Assembly: GCA_964384625.1 (NCBI GenBank)
Contig: CAYLNH010000241.1
Span: forward strand, 1 to 11,161
Direction of reading: 5' to 3'
Source: CAYLNH01 sp964384625
Lineage (GTDB): Bacteria > Verrucomicrobiota > Lentisphaeria > JABSQK01
DNA: 11,161 nt
Shown: positions 1 to 6,369 of the stretch, in pieces
How positions within the stretch are numbered: position 1 is the first letter of the stretch
Layout: the number at the start of each line of letters is the position of its first letter
Program-made: the position numbers and the translations under genes
The notes under the pieces: generated by a model
The model's input: the letters and a program-made list of their open reading frames with translations, nothing else
Database searches by the model: none
What the model was told of the DNA's origin: nothing

Positions 1-94
1 CCGTGGAGGCCGGAAACAGGAGATGAACGCCGACGGGGCTGGTCGAGTACTTACGCTCCGACAGCGGAGACGGGGACGCCGCCGGATTCTGTGG

Positions 95-1159
95 TCAGCC
101 GCCGAATTCCTTTTCGTTCTCCGGCATCGACAGGAGGACCTTCTTGTTCGGCATGGCGGCCTCGAGGACCTCCATATTGTCCGCGCCCGGTTGAATCGGC
201 AGGGCGACCTGGCCGCCCTCGACAACGCTGCGGGCCATGCCGCAGAAGATCTGGAAGCCGTCGTAGGCGCTGTCGAAGTTGCAGGGGTGTTCCGTGCCGT
301 CGTTGAGCCAATCAGCCATGTCCTGGATGTAGCCGGGCATGTCGAGATCGTAGTTCATGCAGCCTTCGCCGGACTGGACGCCGTCTTTGGTGACCGCGCG
401 CCAGCCGCTGCCGGTAAGCACTTCGGCGAAGCCTTCGGTGCCCTGGGCGCCGACGCGGGCCTTGCGCCACCAATAGTCGACTTCCGGGACGTCCGGCGCG
501 CCGGCGCCGCATTCGACGATGCCGCGCACGCCGTTCTCGAACTGGATAAATCCGGCGATGTAGTCGGGCGACGCATGGGCGTCGCTGAACTTGCCTTTGC
601 CGGCGGCCTGGCCCATGACCCATTCGGCGCCGGCGTTGCCGTTGTACCAGCGCATATAGTCGATCAGGTGCGTCATCATGTGCGCCATCCAGCCGGTGGC
701 GGTGCCGTAGACTGTATGGACCCGGCCGAGGGCGCCGCTGTCGATGATTTCTTTGACCTTCTGATAGTGCGCACCGTACCGGTGCTGATGGCTGACCACC
801 GCCAGGCTGTCGCTGCCGTCGAGTGCGGCTTTGATGTCGGCGGCTTCGCGGCTGGTCAGGGCGATCGGTTTCTCGAAGGCGATCAGTCTGGCGCCGTTCT
901 CAATGCCGATCCTGACCATGTCCAGCCGCAGGTTTGGCATGGTGCAGAAACAGAAGACGTCCGGCTTCAATTCCGCGGCCATGGCGGCGGCGTCGGTTCC
1001 GGTCTTGGGGTGGCCCAGGTCGGGTGCGGCGGCGGCCAGTCGGGCTTCGTCGATATCGCAGATGCCGATGACTTCGAAGTTGTCGTTGGCGTGGAAGTGC
1101 GTTGCGTGATGTCCGCCGCGCTTGCCCATGCCGACAACCATTACGGTGTACTTGCTCAT
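95..1159 (-). CDS. Gfo/Idh/MocA family NAD(P)-dependent oxidoreductase
   Basis: A 354-residue protein, the usual length for this family of cytoplasmic sugar dehydrogenases. Residues 1-120 look like a Rossmann fold: a beta strand followed by the dinucleotide-binding turn GMGKRG (10-15), an acidic residue after strand 2 (CDID, 34-37) and the family EKP motif (96-98), whose Lys is normally catalytic. The C-terminal half begins near HQHRYG (124-129) and carries HLIDYMRW (164-171), matching the family's H-x-x-D catalytic pattern. The start ATG at 1159 is preceded by AGGAG (1167-1171) with 7 nt spacing. It lies 107 nt downstream of a DegT-type aminotransferase on the same strand. In known pairs of this kind the dehydrogenase makes a keto sugar that the transaminase aminates (for example the NtdC/NtdA and WlbA/WlbE types). 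The substrate cannot be read from the sequence. Family assignment is firm; the amino-sugar role is inference. Confidence 0.93.
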   Translation of the reverse strand: MSKYTVMVVGMGKRGGHHATHFHANDNFEVIGICDIDEARLAAAAPDLGHPKTGTDAAAMAAELKPDVFCFCTMPNLRLDMVRIGIENGARLIAFEKPIALTSREAADIKAALDGSDSLAVVSHQHRYGAHYQKVKEIIDSGALGRVHTVYGTATGWMAHMMTHLIDYMRWYNGNAGAEWVMGQAAGKGKFSDAHASPDYIAGFIQFENGVRGIVECGAGAPDVPEVDYWWRKARVGAQGTEGFAEVLTGSGWRAVTKDGVQSGEGCMNYDLDMPGYIQDMADWLNDGTEHPCNFDSAYDGFQIFCGMARSVVEGGQVALPIQPGADNMEVLEAAMPNKKVLLSMPENEKEFGG

Positions 1160-1170
1160 TACTTCGCTCC

Positions 1171-1201
1171 TGGAATAATGGAGTGATGGAGTAATGGATT
1201 T
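1171..1201. repeat. 8-bp tandem repeat, about 4 copies
   Basis: Four head-to-tail 8-mers: TGGAATAA, TGGAGTGA, TGGAGTAA and a partial TGGATTT. On the coding strand the array ends exactly at the AGGAG ribosome binding site of the oxidoreductase gene (1167-1171), so any change in copy number would alter the mRNA just upstream of translation initiation. Confidence 0.75.
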
Positions 1202-1238
1202 GGGCAGGCTCTACAGGCCTGAATCCCTCCTCCTTCAA

Positions 1239-1266
1239 TCTCAAATCTCAGATCTGAAATCTGAAA
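1239..1266. repeat. 7-bp tandem repeat, 4 copies
   Basis: Four contiguous heptamers: TCTCAAA, TCTCAGA, TCTGAAA, TCTGAAA. The array abuts the TAA stop of the aminotransferase gene (1267-1269). It contains the palindrome CAGATCTG. The unit differs in sequence and period from the 8-bp array at 1171-1201, although both lie in the same 107-bp spacer. Confidence 0.75.
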
Positions 1267-2388
1267 TTACTGCGCTGCGTCCCATTCCTTGACTTTGGCG
1301 ATGACGCAGTCGACTTCGTCCTGGGTCAACTCGGGGAACATCGGCAGCGACACACAGGTGGCGGCGTTCTGCTCGGCGTTCTCGAGGGAGCCGACGATCG
1401 CGTAGTCCTTGCCCCACGGGAAACCGTCCTGCTGGTGGATGGGGATGGAGTAGTGGGTCTTGGCGTCAATGCCGTTGTCCTGCAGGAAACTGAGCAGATC
1501 GCGGCGCTTGGCTTCGTCGGCGGTTTCGACGACATACAGGTGGTAGACATGGCGGTAGCCGGGTTTGTTGACCGGCAGTTTGATCGCGCTGCAGTCCTTG
1601 AGGCCTTCGTCGTATTTCCGGGCCCAGCCGATGCGCTGGTCGGTCCACTCGGTGATGTGCTTCATCTTGGCGCTGAGCACGCCGGCCTGGAGGTCGTCCA
1701 GCCGGCTGTTGAAGCCCATGCTGTGGTGGTCGCGTTCGGCCGAGCCGTGATTGCGCAGTTTGCGGATGGTGTCGTTGATCTCTTTGCGATCGGTGAAGAC
1801 CATGCCGCCGTCGCCGAAGCAGCCGAGGTTCTTCTGGATGATGTAGCTGGTGGTTACCGCGGCGCTCTTCTCGCCCTGCCGGAAGGTATCGCCGCGGCCG
1901 TCGATGCCCTGCGCGTTGTCTTCGATCACCTCCAGACCGTGCTTTTCGGCGATGGCCCAGATGGCCGGCATGTCGGCACACTGGCCGTAGAGATGGACCG
2001 GGATGATGGCCTTCGTCTTGTCGGTGATTGCCGCTTCGATGCGGGCCGGATCAATGCACTTGGTTTCCGGCTCGCAGTCGACGAGTACCGCTTTGGCGCC
2101 GACGATCCAGATGGCTTCGGCGGTGGCGAAGAAGGTGTTGGCGTGCGTGATGACTTCGTCGCCGGGGCCGATCCCCAGAGCCAGCAACGACAACCAGATC
2201 GCATCCGTACCGTTGCCGACGCCGACGGCGTACCGGCTGCCGAAATACTCGGCTGCCTGGGCTTCGAAGGCTTTGAGCATCGGGCCCTGCACGTACTTGC
2301 CGCTGAGCAGGACCTCCTGCATGTTGGCGTCAATTTCGTCCTTGATGTTGTTGTACTGGCGGACGTGACCGTAGAAGCCGACTTCCAT
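1267..2388 (-). CDS. DegT/DnrJ/EryC1/StrS family PLP-dependent sugar aminotransferase
   Basis: A 373-residue fold-type I aminotransferase acting on nucleotide- or phospho-keto sugars, normally with glutamate as amino donor. Visible family motifs in order: the phosphate-binding GNGTDAIWLSL (58-68), HANTFFATAEAI (82-93), HLYGQCADM (132-140), EDNAQ (156-160; Asp157 should contact the PLP pyridine nitrogen), the internal-aldimine lysine in IIQKNLGCFGDGG (Lys186), and FNSRLDDLQAGVL. Length and motif order are normal, so it should be active. The ATG at 2388 has AGAGGTG at 2396-2402 with 7 nt spacing. A promoter candidate lies at 2433-2460. The Gfo/Idh/MocA oxidoreductase follows downstream, implying oxidation then transamination of a sugar, perhaps for a surface polysaccharide. 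One EDNAQ residue differs from the commoner EDAAQ, which is not disabling. The exact sugar and carbon position are unknown. Confidence 0.94.
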   Translation of the reverse strand: MEVGFYGHVRQYNNIKDEIDANMQEVLLSGKYVQGPMLKAFEAQAAEYFGSRYAVGVGNGTDAIWLSLLALGIGPGDEVITHANTFFATAEAIWIVGAKAVLVDCEPETKCIDPARIEAAITDKTKAIIPVHLYGQCADMPAIWAIAEKHGLEVIEDNAQGIDGRGDTFRQGEKSAAVTTSYIIQKNLGCFGDGGMVFTDRKEINDTIRKLRNHGSAERDHHSMGFNSRLDDLQAGVLSAKMKHITEWTDQRIGWARKYDEGLKDCSAIKLPVNKPGYRHVYHLYVVETADEAKRRDLLSFLQDNGIDAKTHYSIPIHQQDGFPWGKDYAIVGSLENAEQNAATCVSLPMFPELTQDEVDCVIAKVKEWDAAQ

Positions 2389-2432
2389 GGCAAATCACCT
2401 CTGTTGAGCGTTCGAGTTAGACAGACGCGCGT

Positions 2433-2460
2433 AACATATGGGGCCGGCCGCTTTTGGCAA
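2433..2460 (-). promoter_or_regulatory. Candidate sigma-70 promoter for the aminotransferase operon
   Basis: Reading the minus strand, a TTGCCA -35 box (2455-2460, 5/6 to consensus) is separated by 16 nt from a TATGTT -10 box (2433-2438, 4/6). Transcription would begin near 2426, giving a leader of about 38 nt before the ATG at 2388. It lies between the upstream terminator (2546-2580) and the gene, where a promoter is required. Confidence 0.45.
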
Positions 2461-2545
2461 GACTCATGGTTCAGTAAACCGGAAAACATTTGTAGCGGAA
2501 CGACTCCGAAGCCGGTGCGGGAGTTGCCGGTCTTGGGGCGGCCAC

Positions 2546-2580
2546 AAAAAAGCACCCCGACGGTTGGACCGTCGGGGTGC
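2546..2580 (-). terminator. Rho-independent terminator of the coiled-coil protein gene
   Basis: A perfect 13-bp inverted repeat (2552-2564 with 2568-2580, GCACCCCGACGGT) encloses a 3-nt loop. On the minus strand it is followed at once by six T residues (plus-strand A run 2546-2551). It begins 20 nt after the stop of the gene at 2601-3059, so that gene should be insulated from the aminotransferase operon downstream. Confidence 0.93.
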
Positions 2581-2600
2581 AGAAAGGATCGGAGCAGGAG

Positions 2601-3059
2601 CTACTCGATCGCCGGGGCGTCCTCGGCTTTGGCTTTCTTTTTCTTCTTGTTTTTCGGCGCCTTTTTCTTCGGTGCTTTTGCCTTCTTCCGCTTGTCGGCT
2701 TCTGCCTGCTTGAGTTCGGCAATCTGCGTCTGGATCGCCTTCACCTCGTCAAGCAGAGTCTTGTACTCGGCATTGGCGGCGGCGAGGGTTTCGTTCAGCT
2801 TGGCATCCAGCTCGCGCTTTTTCTGGTCGAGCTCTTTCATTTCCTTGACAATCGCCTGGGCCTCGGCGTTGTCTTTCATGAGCGTCCGTTTCATGCGGCC
2901 CATTTTGCCGCCGGCGGACCGGACCTTCTTCTGCAGTTCCTTCATCTGTGCCTTCGGATCGGCGCCCGGCGCGGGGGCGCCGGCGTCATCCTGGGCAACC
3001 GCAGTCAGACCTGTTGTCGCAGCCAACAGGATACCCAAACCAAGATGTTTCAGACTCAT
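2601..3059 (-). CDS. Secreted coiled-coil protein with a lysine-rich tail, function unknown
   Basis: A 152-residue protein I do not recognise. Residues 1-22 form a typical Sec signal peptide: Lys4, a hydrophobic core, and an AVA cleavage site before Gln23. A short Ala/Pro/Gly linker (26-36) follows. Residues 37-125 are rich in Lys, Glu, Ala and Leu with heptad-like spacing and no predicted breaks, pointing to one long alpha-helical coiled coil. Residues 122-145 are a basic tail built from Lys-Ala-Pro repeats, ending in an acidic AEDAPAIE. A periplasmic or surface protein that binds acidic polymers or peptidoglycan is possible but is only inference. Start: ATG at 3059 with GAGGAG (3068-3073), 8 nt spacing. 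It is a single-gene unit flanked by hairpins at 2552-2580 and 3248-3277. The A/K-rich composition makes similarity searches unreliable. Confidence 0.82.
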   Translation of the reverse strand: MSLKHLGLGILLAATTGLTAVAQDDAGAPAPGADPKAQMKELQKKVRSAGGKMGRMKRTLMKDNAEAQAIVKEMKELDQKKRELDAKLNETLAAANAEYKTLLDEVKAIQTQIAELKQAEADKRKKAKAPKKKAPKNKKKKKAKAEDAPAIE

Positions 3060-3121
3060 GTTCGATTCTCCTCTTTAATGAAGACAATAACCGGCCGCTC
3101 CCCGCGACCAAATCTCCGCAT
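3056..3121 (-). CDS. Possible 21-codon upstream ORF overlapping the coiled-coil gene
   Basis: An ATG at 3121 opens a 21-residue frame, beginning MRRFGRGERP and ending KEENRT. Its TGA stop (3058-3056) overlaps the next gene's ATG as ATGA. The ribosome binding site of the coiled-coil gene lies inside it. A GGAGG stretch is present upstream but sits only 2-3 nt from this ATG, which is too close for efficient initiation. It could be a leader peptide coupled to the main gene, or chance. Confidence 0.2.
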   Translation of the reverse strand: MRRFGRGERPVIVFIKEENRT

Positions 3122-3134
3122 CTCCTCCGATGCG
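3117..3134. other. Small hairpin with a Shine-Dalgarno-like loop
   Basis: CGCATC and GATGCG form a 6-bp stem around a 6-nt loop that reads GGAGGA on the minus strand, in the leader of the coiled-coil gene. The stem includes the ATG of the possible upstream ORF. It might influence leader translation, but the stem is short. Confidence 0.35.
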
Positions 3135-3247
3135 AATATTAATGAACGCTTAAGGTACGCACCGGGGGGAGTAAATCAACGTGGCGGGCGAGGATTTTGC
3201 CGGGCGGTTTGAAACCGGCCTCGCCGGGGTTCCCCGAAGACAGAAAT

Positions 3248-3277
3248 GGTCGAGGCAGGGATACCCCTGCCTCGACC
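3248..3277 (-). terminator. Hairpin terminator after the LysM lipoprotein gene
   Basis: A perfect 13-bp inverted repeat (3248-3260 with 3265-3277, GGTCGAGGCAGGG) with a 4-nt loop starts 35 nt after the LysM gene's stop. The minus-strand flank reads ATTTCTGTC, so the U tract is weak and termination may be incomplete or partly Rho-assisted. Position and stem strength make it the end of the murD-LysM unit. Confidence 0.75.
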
Positions 3278-3312
3278 GCGTTGAGCTAGGCTAAGACTGC
3301 GCCGGGACTGTC

Positions 3313-4725
3313 TTACTTGTTGCCTAGGTTCAGGTCCTCCACCGGAACCTGGATTTCCTTGACCTTCTTCAAGTCGCTGTCGGACTTGATGTTGGGATTG
3401 GCCTTGAGAATCCAGGCGACCTTCGAGCCGTACATCTCGGCGATTTCCTTCAGGGTGTCGGACGTCGGATCGACGAAGTGCGGCAGGATGGTTTTGTTCT
3501 TGATGTCGTCATCGGCCTTGGCAACCACGATGGTGGTCGGGCCGGCGGATTTGGTTGCGGTCTTCGACGGATCCTTCTTGTGTCCGGGTTTGATGGTGCC
3601 GGCGCTGGCGTCTTCACCATAGACCATAAGGGTCTGACCGGGCATGAGCAGGTCGGTTTTCAGGCCGTTGTCCTGCCGCAGTTTCTTCAGGCGCACGCCG
3701 AATTTCTTGGCGATGTCCGACAGGGTATCACCGGGTTTGACGGTGTACATCTTGTTGGCCGGCAGCTTGGCGCGGGCGACAGTGTTCCGTTTGCCTTTGA
3801 TCACGTTGATGGCGGCGCCGGCGTTTTTGCCGGCGGCATCGTAAGTCAGGTAGATGATGTCATTGGGATGGAGGGTCCGCTTCGGGGCGTTGATGTCCCG
3901 GAGTTTGATGGAATCCAGGCCATGGTACTGATGGGCGATGCTCCACCAGCTTTCATTCTTCTTGACCTTGTGAATGCCGGACGCGGGGATTGCCTTTTTC
4001 AGCGTTGTACTGCGCGAGCTGCTTTTGCTGCTGCGCTTGACGCCGCGGGAAGCGGCTTCGTTGACGGCCAGCTTCTGTCCCTTGAAGATCGTGTTGGCAC
4101 TGGACAGTTTGTTCCATTTGACCAACTCCGCGACACTGACCTTGTGTTTGTTGGCGATGCGGCCGAGGATCTCGCCCTTCTGAACCACGTGCCATTTCGG
4201 CGCGCCGCCGACTGCTTTGGCGACGGTGGATTTCGACGGCTTGACGCCGCCCGGCGGGATCCGCAGGACCTTGCCGACCGGCAGGACGTCCTTGATCTTC
4301 ATGTTGTTGAAACTGGCCAGTTCACGCGTGCTGACTTTGTGCATCACGGCGATCTTCGAGAGATAGTCGCCTTTCTTCACGGTGTACGTCAGGTGCGTGG
4401 TCTTGACCTTCTTCGGCAGTTTCTTGCGGACGACGGTCCGCGGCGGTTTCGGGTTCTTGAACTGCGGCGGCAGTTGGCGCGGACCCGGTCCGATGACCGG
4501 CGGCAAAGACACGGGCTTCTTGGCCGCGAACGGGCTGATGGCCATGCCTTTCTGGCCGGTCGGCGTCTTGTACGGGGCGGGCACCATGCCGTCTTTCATG
4601 ACGCGCGGTTCCAGCAGCCGGACGTTACTGTTCATGCTCTGGCAGCCGGTGATACCGGCAGTCATTGCGGCCAGTGCCGCAACGCCTACGATCCGCTGCC
4701 CCCAGGTTTTGACGTGGTGATTCAT
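3313..4725 (-). CDS. Multi-LysM peptidoglycan-binding lipoprotein
   Basis: A 470-residue envelope protein. The N-terminus is a lipoprotein signal peptide: a hydrophobic stretch (11-26) ending in the lipobox ITGC, with Cys28 as the lipid-modified residue. A proline- and lysine-rich spacer (45-110) would reach from membrane to wall. LysM units follow at about 113-157 (YTVKKGDYLSKIA), 178-221 (WHVVQKGEILGRIA), 251-294 (divergent, HKVKKNESWWSIA), 326-369 (MYTVKPGDTLSDIA) and 412-461 (divergent, DTLKEIAEMYGSKVAWIL). They are joined by basic Ser/Lys linkers. LysM units bind GlcNAc-containing glycan. No hydrolase or peptidase domain is visible, so it is probably structural, a scaffold or tether. The gene overlaps the end of murD by 4 nt (ATGA), implying translational coupling. 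Its AAGGAGG site at 4734-4740 lies within murD codons. Lipoprotein and LysM calls are firm; the role is inferred. Confidence 0.92.
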   Translation of the reverse strand: MNHHVKTWGQRIVGVAALAAMTAGITGCQSMNSNVRLLEPRVMKDGMVPAPYKTPTGQKGMAISPFAAKKPVSLPPVIGPGPRQLPPQFKNPKPPRTVVRKKLPKKVKTTHLTYTVKKGDYLSKIAVMHKVSTRELASFNNMKIKDVLPVGKVLRIPPGGVKPSKSTVAKAVGGAPKWHVVQKGEILGRIANKHKVSVAELVKWNKLSSANTIFKGQKLAVNEAASRGVKRSSKSSSRSTTLKKAIPASGIHKVKKNESWWSIAHQYHGLDSIKLRDINAPKRTLHPNDIIYLTYDAAGKNAGAAINVIKGKRNTVARAKLPANKMYTVKPGDTLSDIAKKFGVRLKKLRQDNGLKTDLLMPGQTLMVYGEDASAGTIKPGHKKDPSKTATKSAGPTTIVVAKADDDIKNKTILPHFVDPTSDTLKEIAEMYGSKVAWILKANPNIKSDSDLKKVKEIQVPVEDLNLGNK

Positions 4726-6113
4726 TCTCCTAGCCTCCTTCTCAACGCGTTACAGAATTGATTACCTCGGTCTTCGTAGCTCTTGAACATATCGAAACTG
4801 GCACAGCCGGGGGAGAGCAGCACGGTGTCGCCGGGTTCGGCGGCGGCAATGGCCTGATCGACCGCTGCCGCCATCGAGGCGAACTTCATGCAGTTCACAT
4901 GTGCGCCCCAACGCGCCGCGAGCTGTTCCCGGTTCTCCCCGAGCAGGTACACCTCTTTGACGTACTGCTCGAGATAAGGAACAACCGTATCGAAGTCCAT
5001 CCCCTTGTCGCGGCCGCCCGCGATCAAGAGGACCTTGCCGCGATACCGGCCGGCCGGCGAACAGGTCTTCAGGGCCTGGATGACGGCGTCCGGATTCGTG
5101 GCTTTGGAGTCGTTGATGAAACGAACTCCGTTACTCACCGACAGCAGCTCCAGGCGATGAGCGCTTGGCGCAAAGCGCTTCGCCGCCGCCACTGCCGCGG
5201 TGTGCGGCACCCCGGCCAACCGGCAGAGGGCCAATGCCGCCATGACATTCTCGATGTTGTGGCCGCCCTGCAGCTTCAGATCGTCGCGGTGCAGCAGCAC
5301 CTCGACCTCGTCGCCAGCACGGAAGCACAGCCGGTCATCGGCATCAACAAAGTAGTTCGCCGCGCCATGGTCCTCCTCGGCGGTGAAGACGACCGGCGGG
5401 GCGCTGTTGAACAACGGCAACCCCTGCAACGCGGGATGCGACGCCAGCGGCAAGCTGACGACGGCCTGCTCCGGCCGTTTCAGCCGGGCGAACAGTCGCA
5501 GCTTGGTCTGCAGGTAGTCGTTGAAATCCCGATACCGATCCTGGTGGTCGCTGGTGACGTTCAGGCAAGCCGCGCCCAGCGGCGCAAACCGGTCCACCCG
5601 CTCCAACTGGAACGAGCTGACTTCCACCACGATCAGATCCAGCGCGCCGCTCTTGCGGCTGGCCTCGCACATCGCCAAACCGATGTTGCCGGCGGCCAGC
5701 GCCTTCCGGCCGGCGCTCTTCAGACAATGCGTCGTGAGCTCCACCGTCGTGGTCTTGCCGTTGGTCCCCGTAACGGCCAGAATCGGGCAGTTGCAGTGCC
5801 GGTAGCCAAACTCCAATTCGCCGATCACCGGACACGACAGATGCGCCGCCAGACGCCCCAGAACCGTGTCCGACCCGATGCCCGGGCTGATCACGGCCAG
5901 GTCCGTTGCCTGGTCCCACGTGGCCTGATTCCAGTCCAGATGCACCCGGATGTCGCGGCCGGCAAGACGCTCGGCGCGCTCCTCGAGTCGGTCGCCGGAA
6001 TTGACGTCCAACACCGTCACGTCCGCCTTCTGCAGGCGGGCGAGCTCGGCCGCGGCCAAACCGCTGACGCCCAGTCCCAAGACCAGAATCTGTTGTCCTT
6101 CCAGTTGACTCAT
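4722..6113 (-). CDS. murD: UDP-N-acetylmuramoyl-L-alanine--D-glutamate ligase
   Basis: MurD adds D-glutamate to UDP-MurNAc-L-Ala with ATP in the cytoplasm, an essential peptidoglycan step. The 463 residues compare with about 440 in E. coli. Domain 1 (1-110) has the nucleotide-sugar turn VLGLGVSGLA (11-20) and SPGIG (76-80). The central ATPase domain has the P-loop TGTNGKTTT (115-123), NVTSDHQDRY (185-194) and LQTKLRLF, where Lys204 is the expected carbamylated lysine. The C-terminal ligand domain has HRLE (319-322), NDSKATNPDA (334-343) and SPGCASFDMFKSYEDRG (434-450). The start at 6113 is chosen because MurD homology begins there; the frame stays open to 6371, but those extra 86 residues are Cys/Arg/Pro-rich and overlie the repeats at 6184-6332. 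The ribosome binding site is only a weak AGGTGG (6125-6130). No mraY, ftsW or murG is adjacent upstream, so murD lies outside a classical dcw cluster, at least on this side. The next gene is the LysM lipoprotein. Confidence 0.96.
   Translation of the reverse strand: MSQLEGQQILVLGLGVSGLAAAELARLQKADVTVLDVNSGDRLEERAERLAGRDIRVHLDWNQATWDQATDLAVISPGIGSDTVLGRLAAHLSCPVIGELEFGYRHCNCPILAVTGTNGKTTTVELTTHCLKSAGRKALAAGNIGLAMCEASRKSGALDLIVVEVSSFQLERVDRFAPLGAACLNVTSDHQDRYRDFNDYLQTKLRLFARLKRPEQAVVSLPLASHPALQGLPLFNSAPPVVFTAEEDHGAANYFVDADDRLCFRAGDEVEVLLHRDDLKLQGGHNIENVMAALALCRLAGVPHTAAVAAAKRFAPSAHRLELLSVSNGVRFINDSKATNPDAVIQALKTCSPAGRYRGKVLLIAGGRDKGMDFDTVVPYLEQYVKEVYLLGENREQLAARWGAHVNCMKFASMAAAVDQAIAAAEPGDTVLLSPGCASFDMFKSYEDRGNQFCNALRRRLGE
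4734..4740 (-). promoter_or_regulatory. Strong ribosome binding site of the LysM gene inside murD
   Basis: AAGGAGG, 8 nt before the ATG at 4725, is embedded in the last codons of murD (encoding Arg-Arg-Leu-Gly-Glu). Its near-ideal match fixes the LysM start and shows that the lipoprotein can be initiated independently or by ribosomes finishing MurD. Confidence 0.85.
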
Positions 6114-6183
6114 AGAGCCGTCTACCACCTGCAATGGTTGCGGGGTTCGACTGTACAGAGGGCATTGCGACCAGGCGGGAAGA

Positions 6184-6251
6184 CTGTTGACAAGCTGTCG
6201 ACAACCCTGTTTGCAAGTTGTGACCACACCTGTGGGCAAACTGTAAACAAG
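6184..6251. repeat. Six phased TGTNNNCAA units at 11/12-bp spacing (DnaA-box-like)
   Basis: Units start at 6185, 6196, 6208, 6219, 6231 and 6242: TGTTGACAA, TGTCGACAA, TGTTTGCAA, TGTGACCAC, TGTGGGCAA and TGTAAACAA. Spacings are 11, 12, 11, 12 and 11 bp, close to one helical turn, and all face the same way. Most units are preceded by C. On the minus strand three copies (TTGTCAACA, TTGTCGACA, TTGCCCACA) differ by one base from TTGTCCACA, the DnaA-box form common in high-GC bacteria; the others differ by two or three. This looks like a cooperative protein-binding array, DnaA or another regulator, within 75 to 140 bp upstream of murD. The protein is unknown. Confidence 0.8.
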
Positions 6252-6270
6252 GGGCGTCGAAGGGGGGTGT

Positions 6271-6332
6271 GCCTCCTGTCGCGACCAGCCTCCTACTGGT
6301 GTCGCAGCGCGCCTCCTACAACGCTGTCGCGA
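6271..6332. repeat. GCCTCCT...TGTCGC repeat cluster (REP-like)
   Basis: GCCTCCT occurs three times (6271-6277, 6288-6294, 6311-6317), each followed by TGTCGCGA or TGTCGCAG (6277-6284, 6300-6307, 6325-6332). The middle copy can fold: GCGAC/CAG pairs with CTG/GTCGC around a CCTCCTA loop, with a 2-nt bulge. On the minus strand the core reads TAGGAGGC, resembling dispersed extragenic palindromes of other bacteria. Whether it recurs in the genome cannot be told here. Confidence 0.5.
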
Positions 6333-6369
6333 ACCGACCGTGCGCCGATCCGCTACCGCGAACTGTTGC

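Noticed and set aside
55..69. Hairpin CTCCG-ACAG-CGGAG downstream of the oxidoreductase gene
   Set aside because: The stem is only 5 bp and there is no U tract, so it is too weak to call a terminator.
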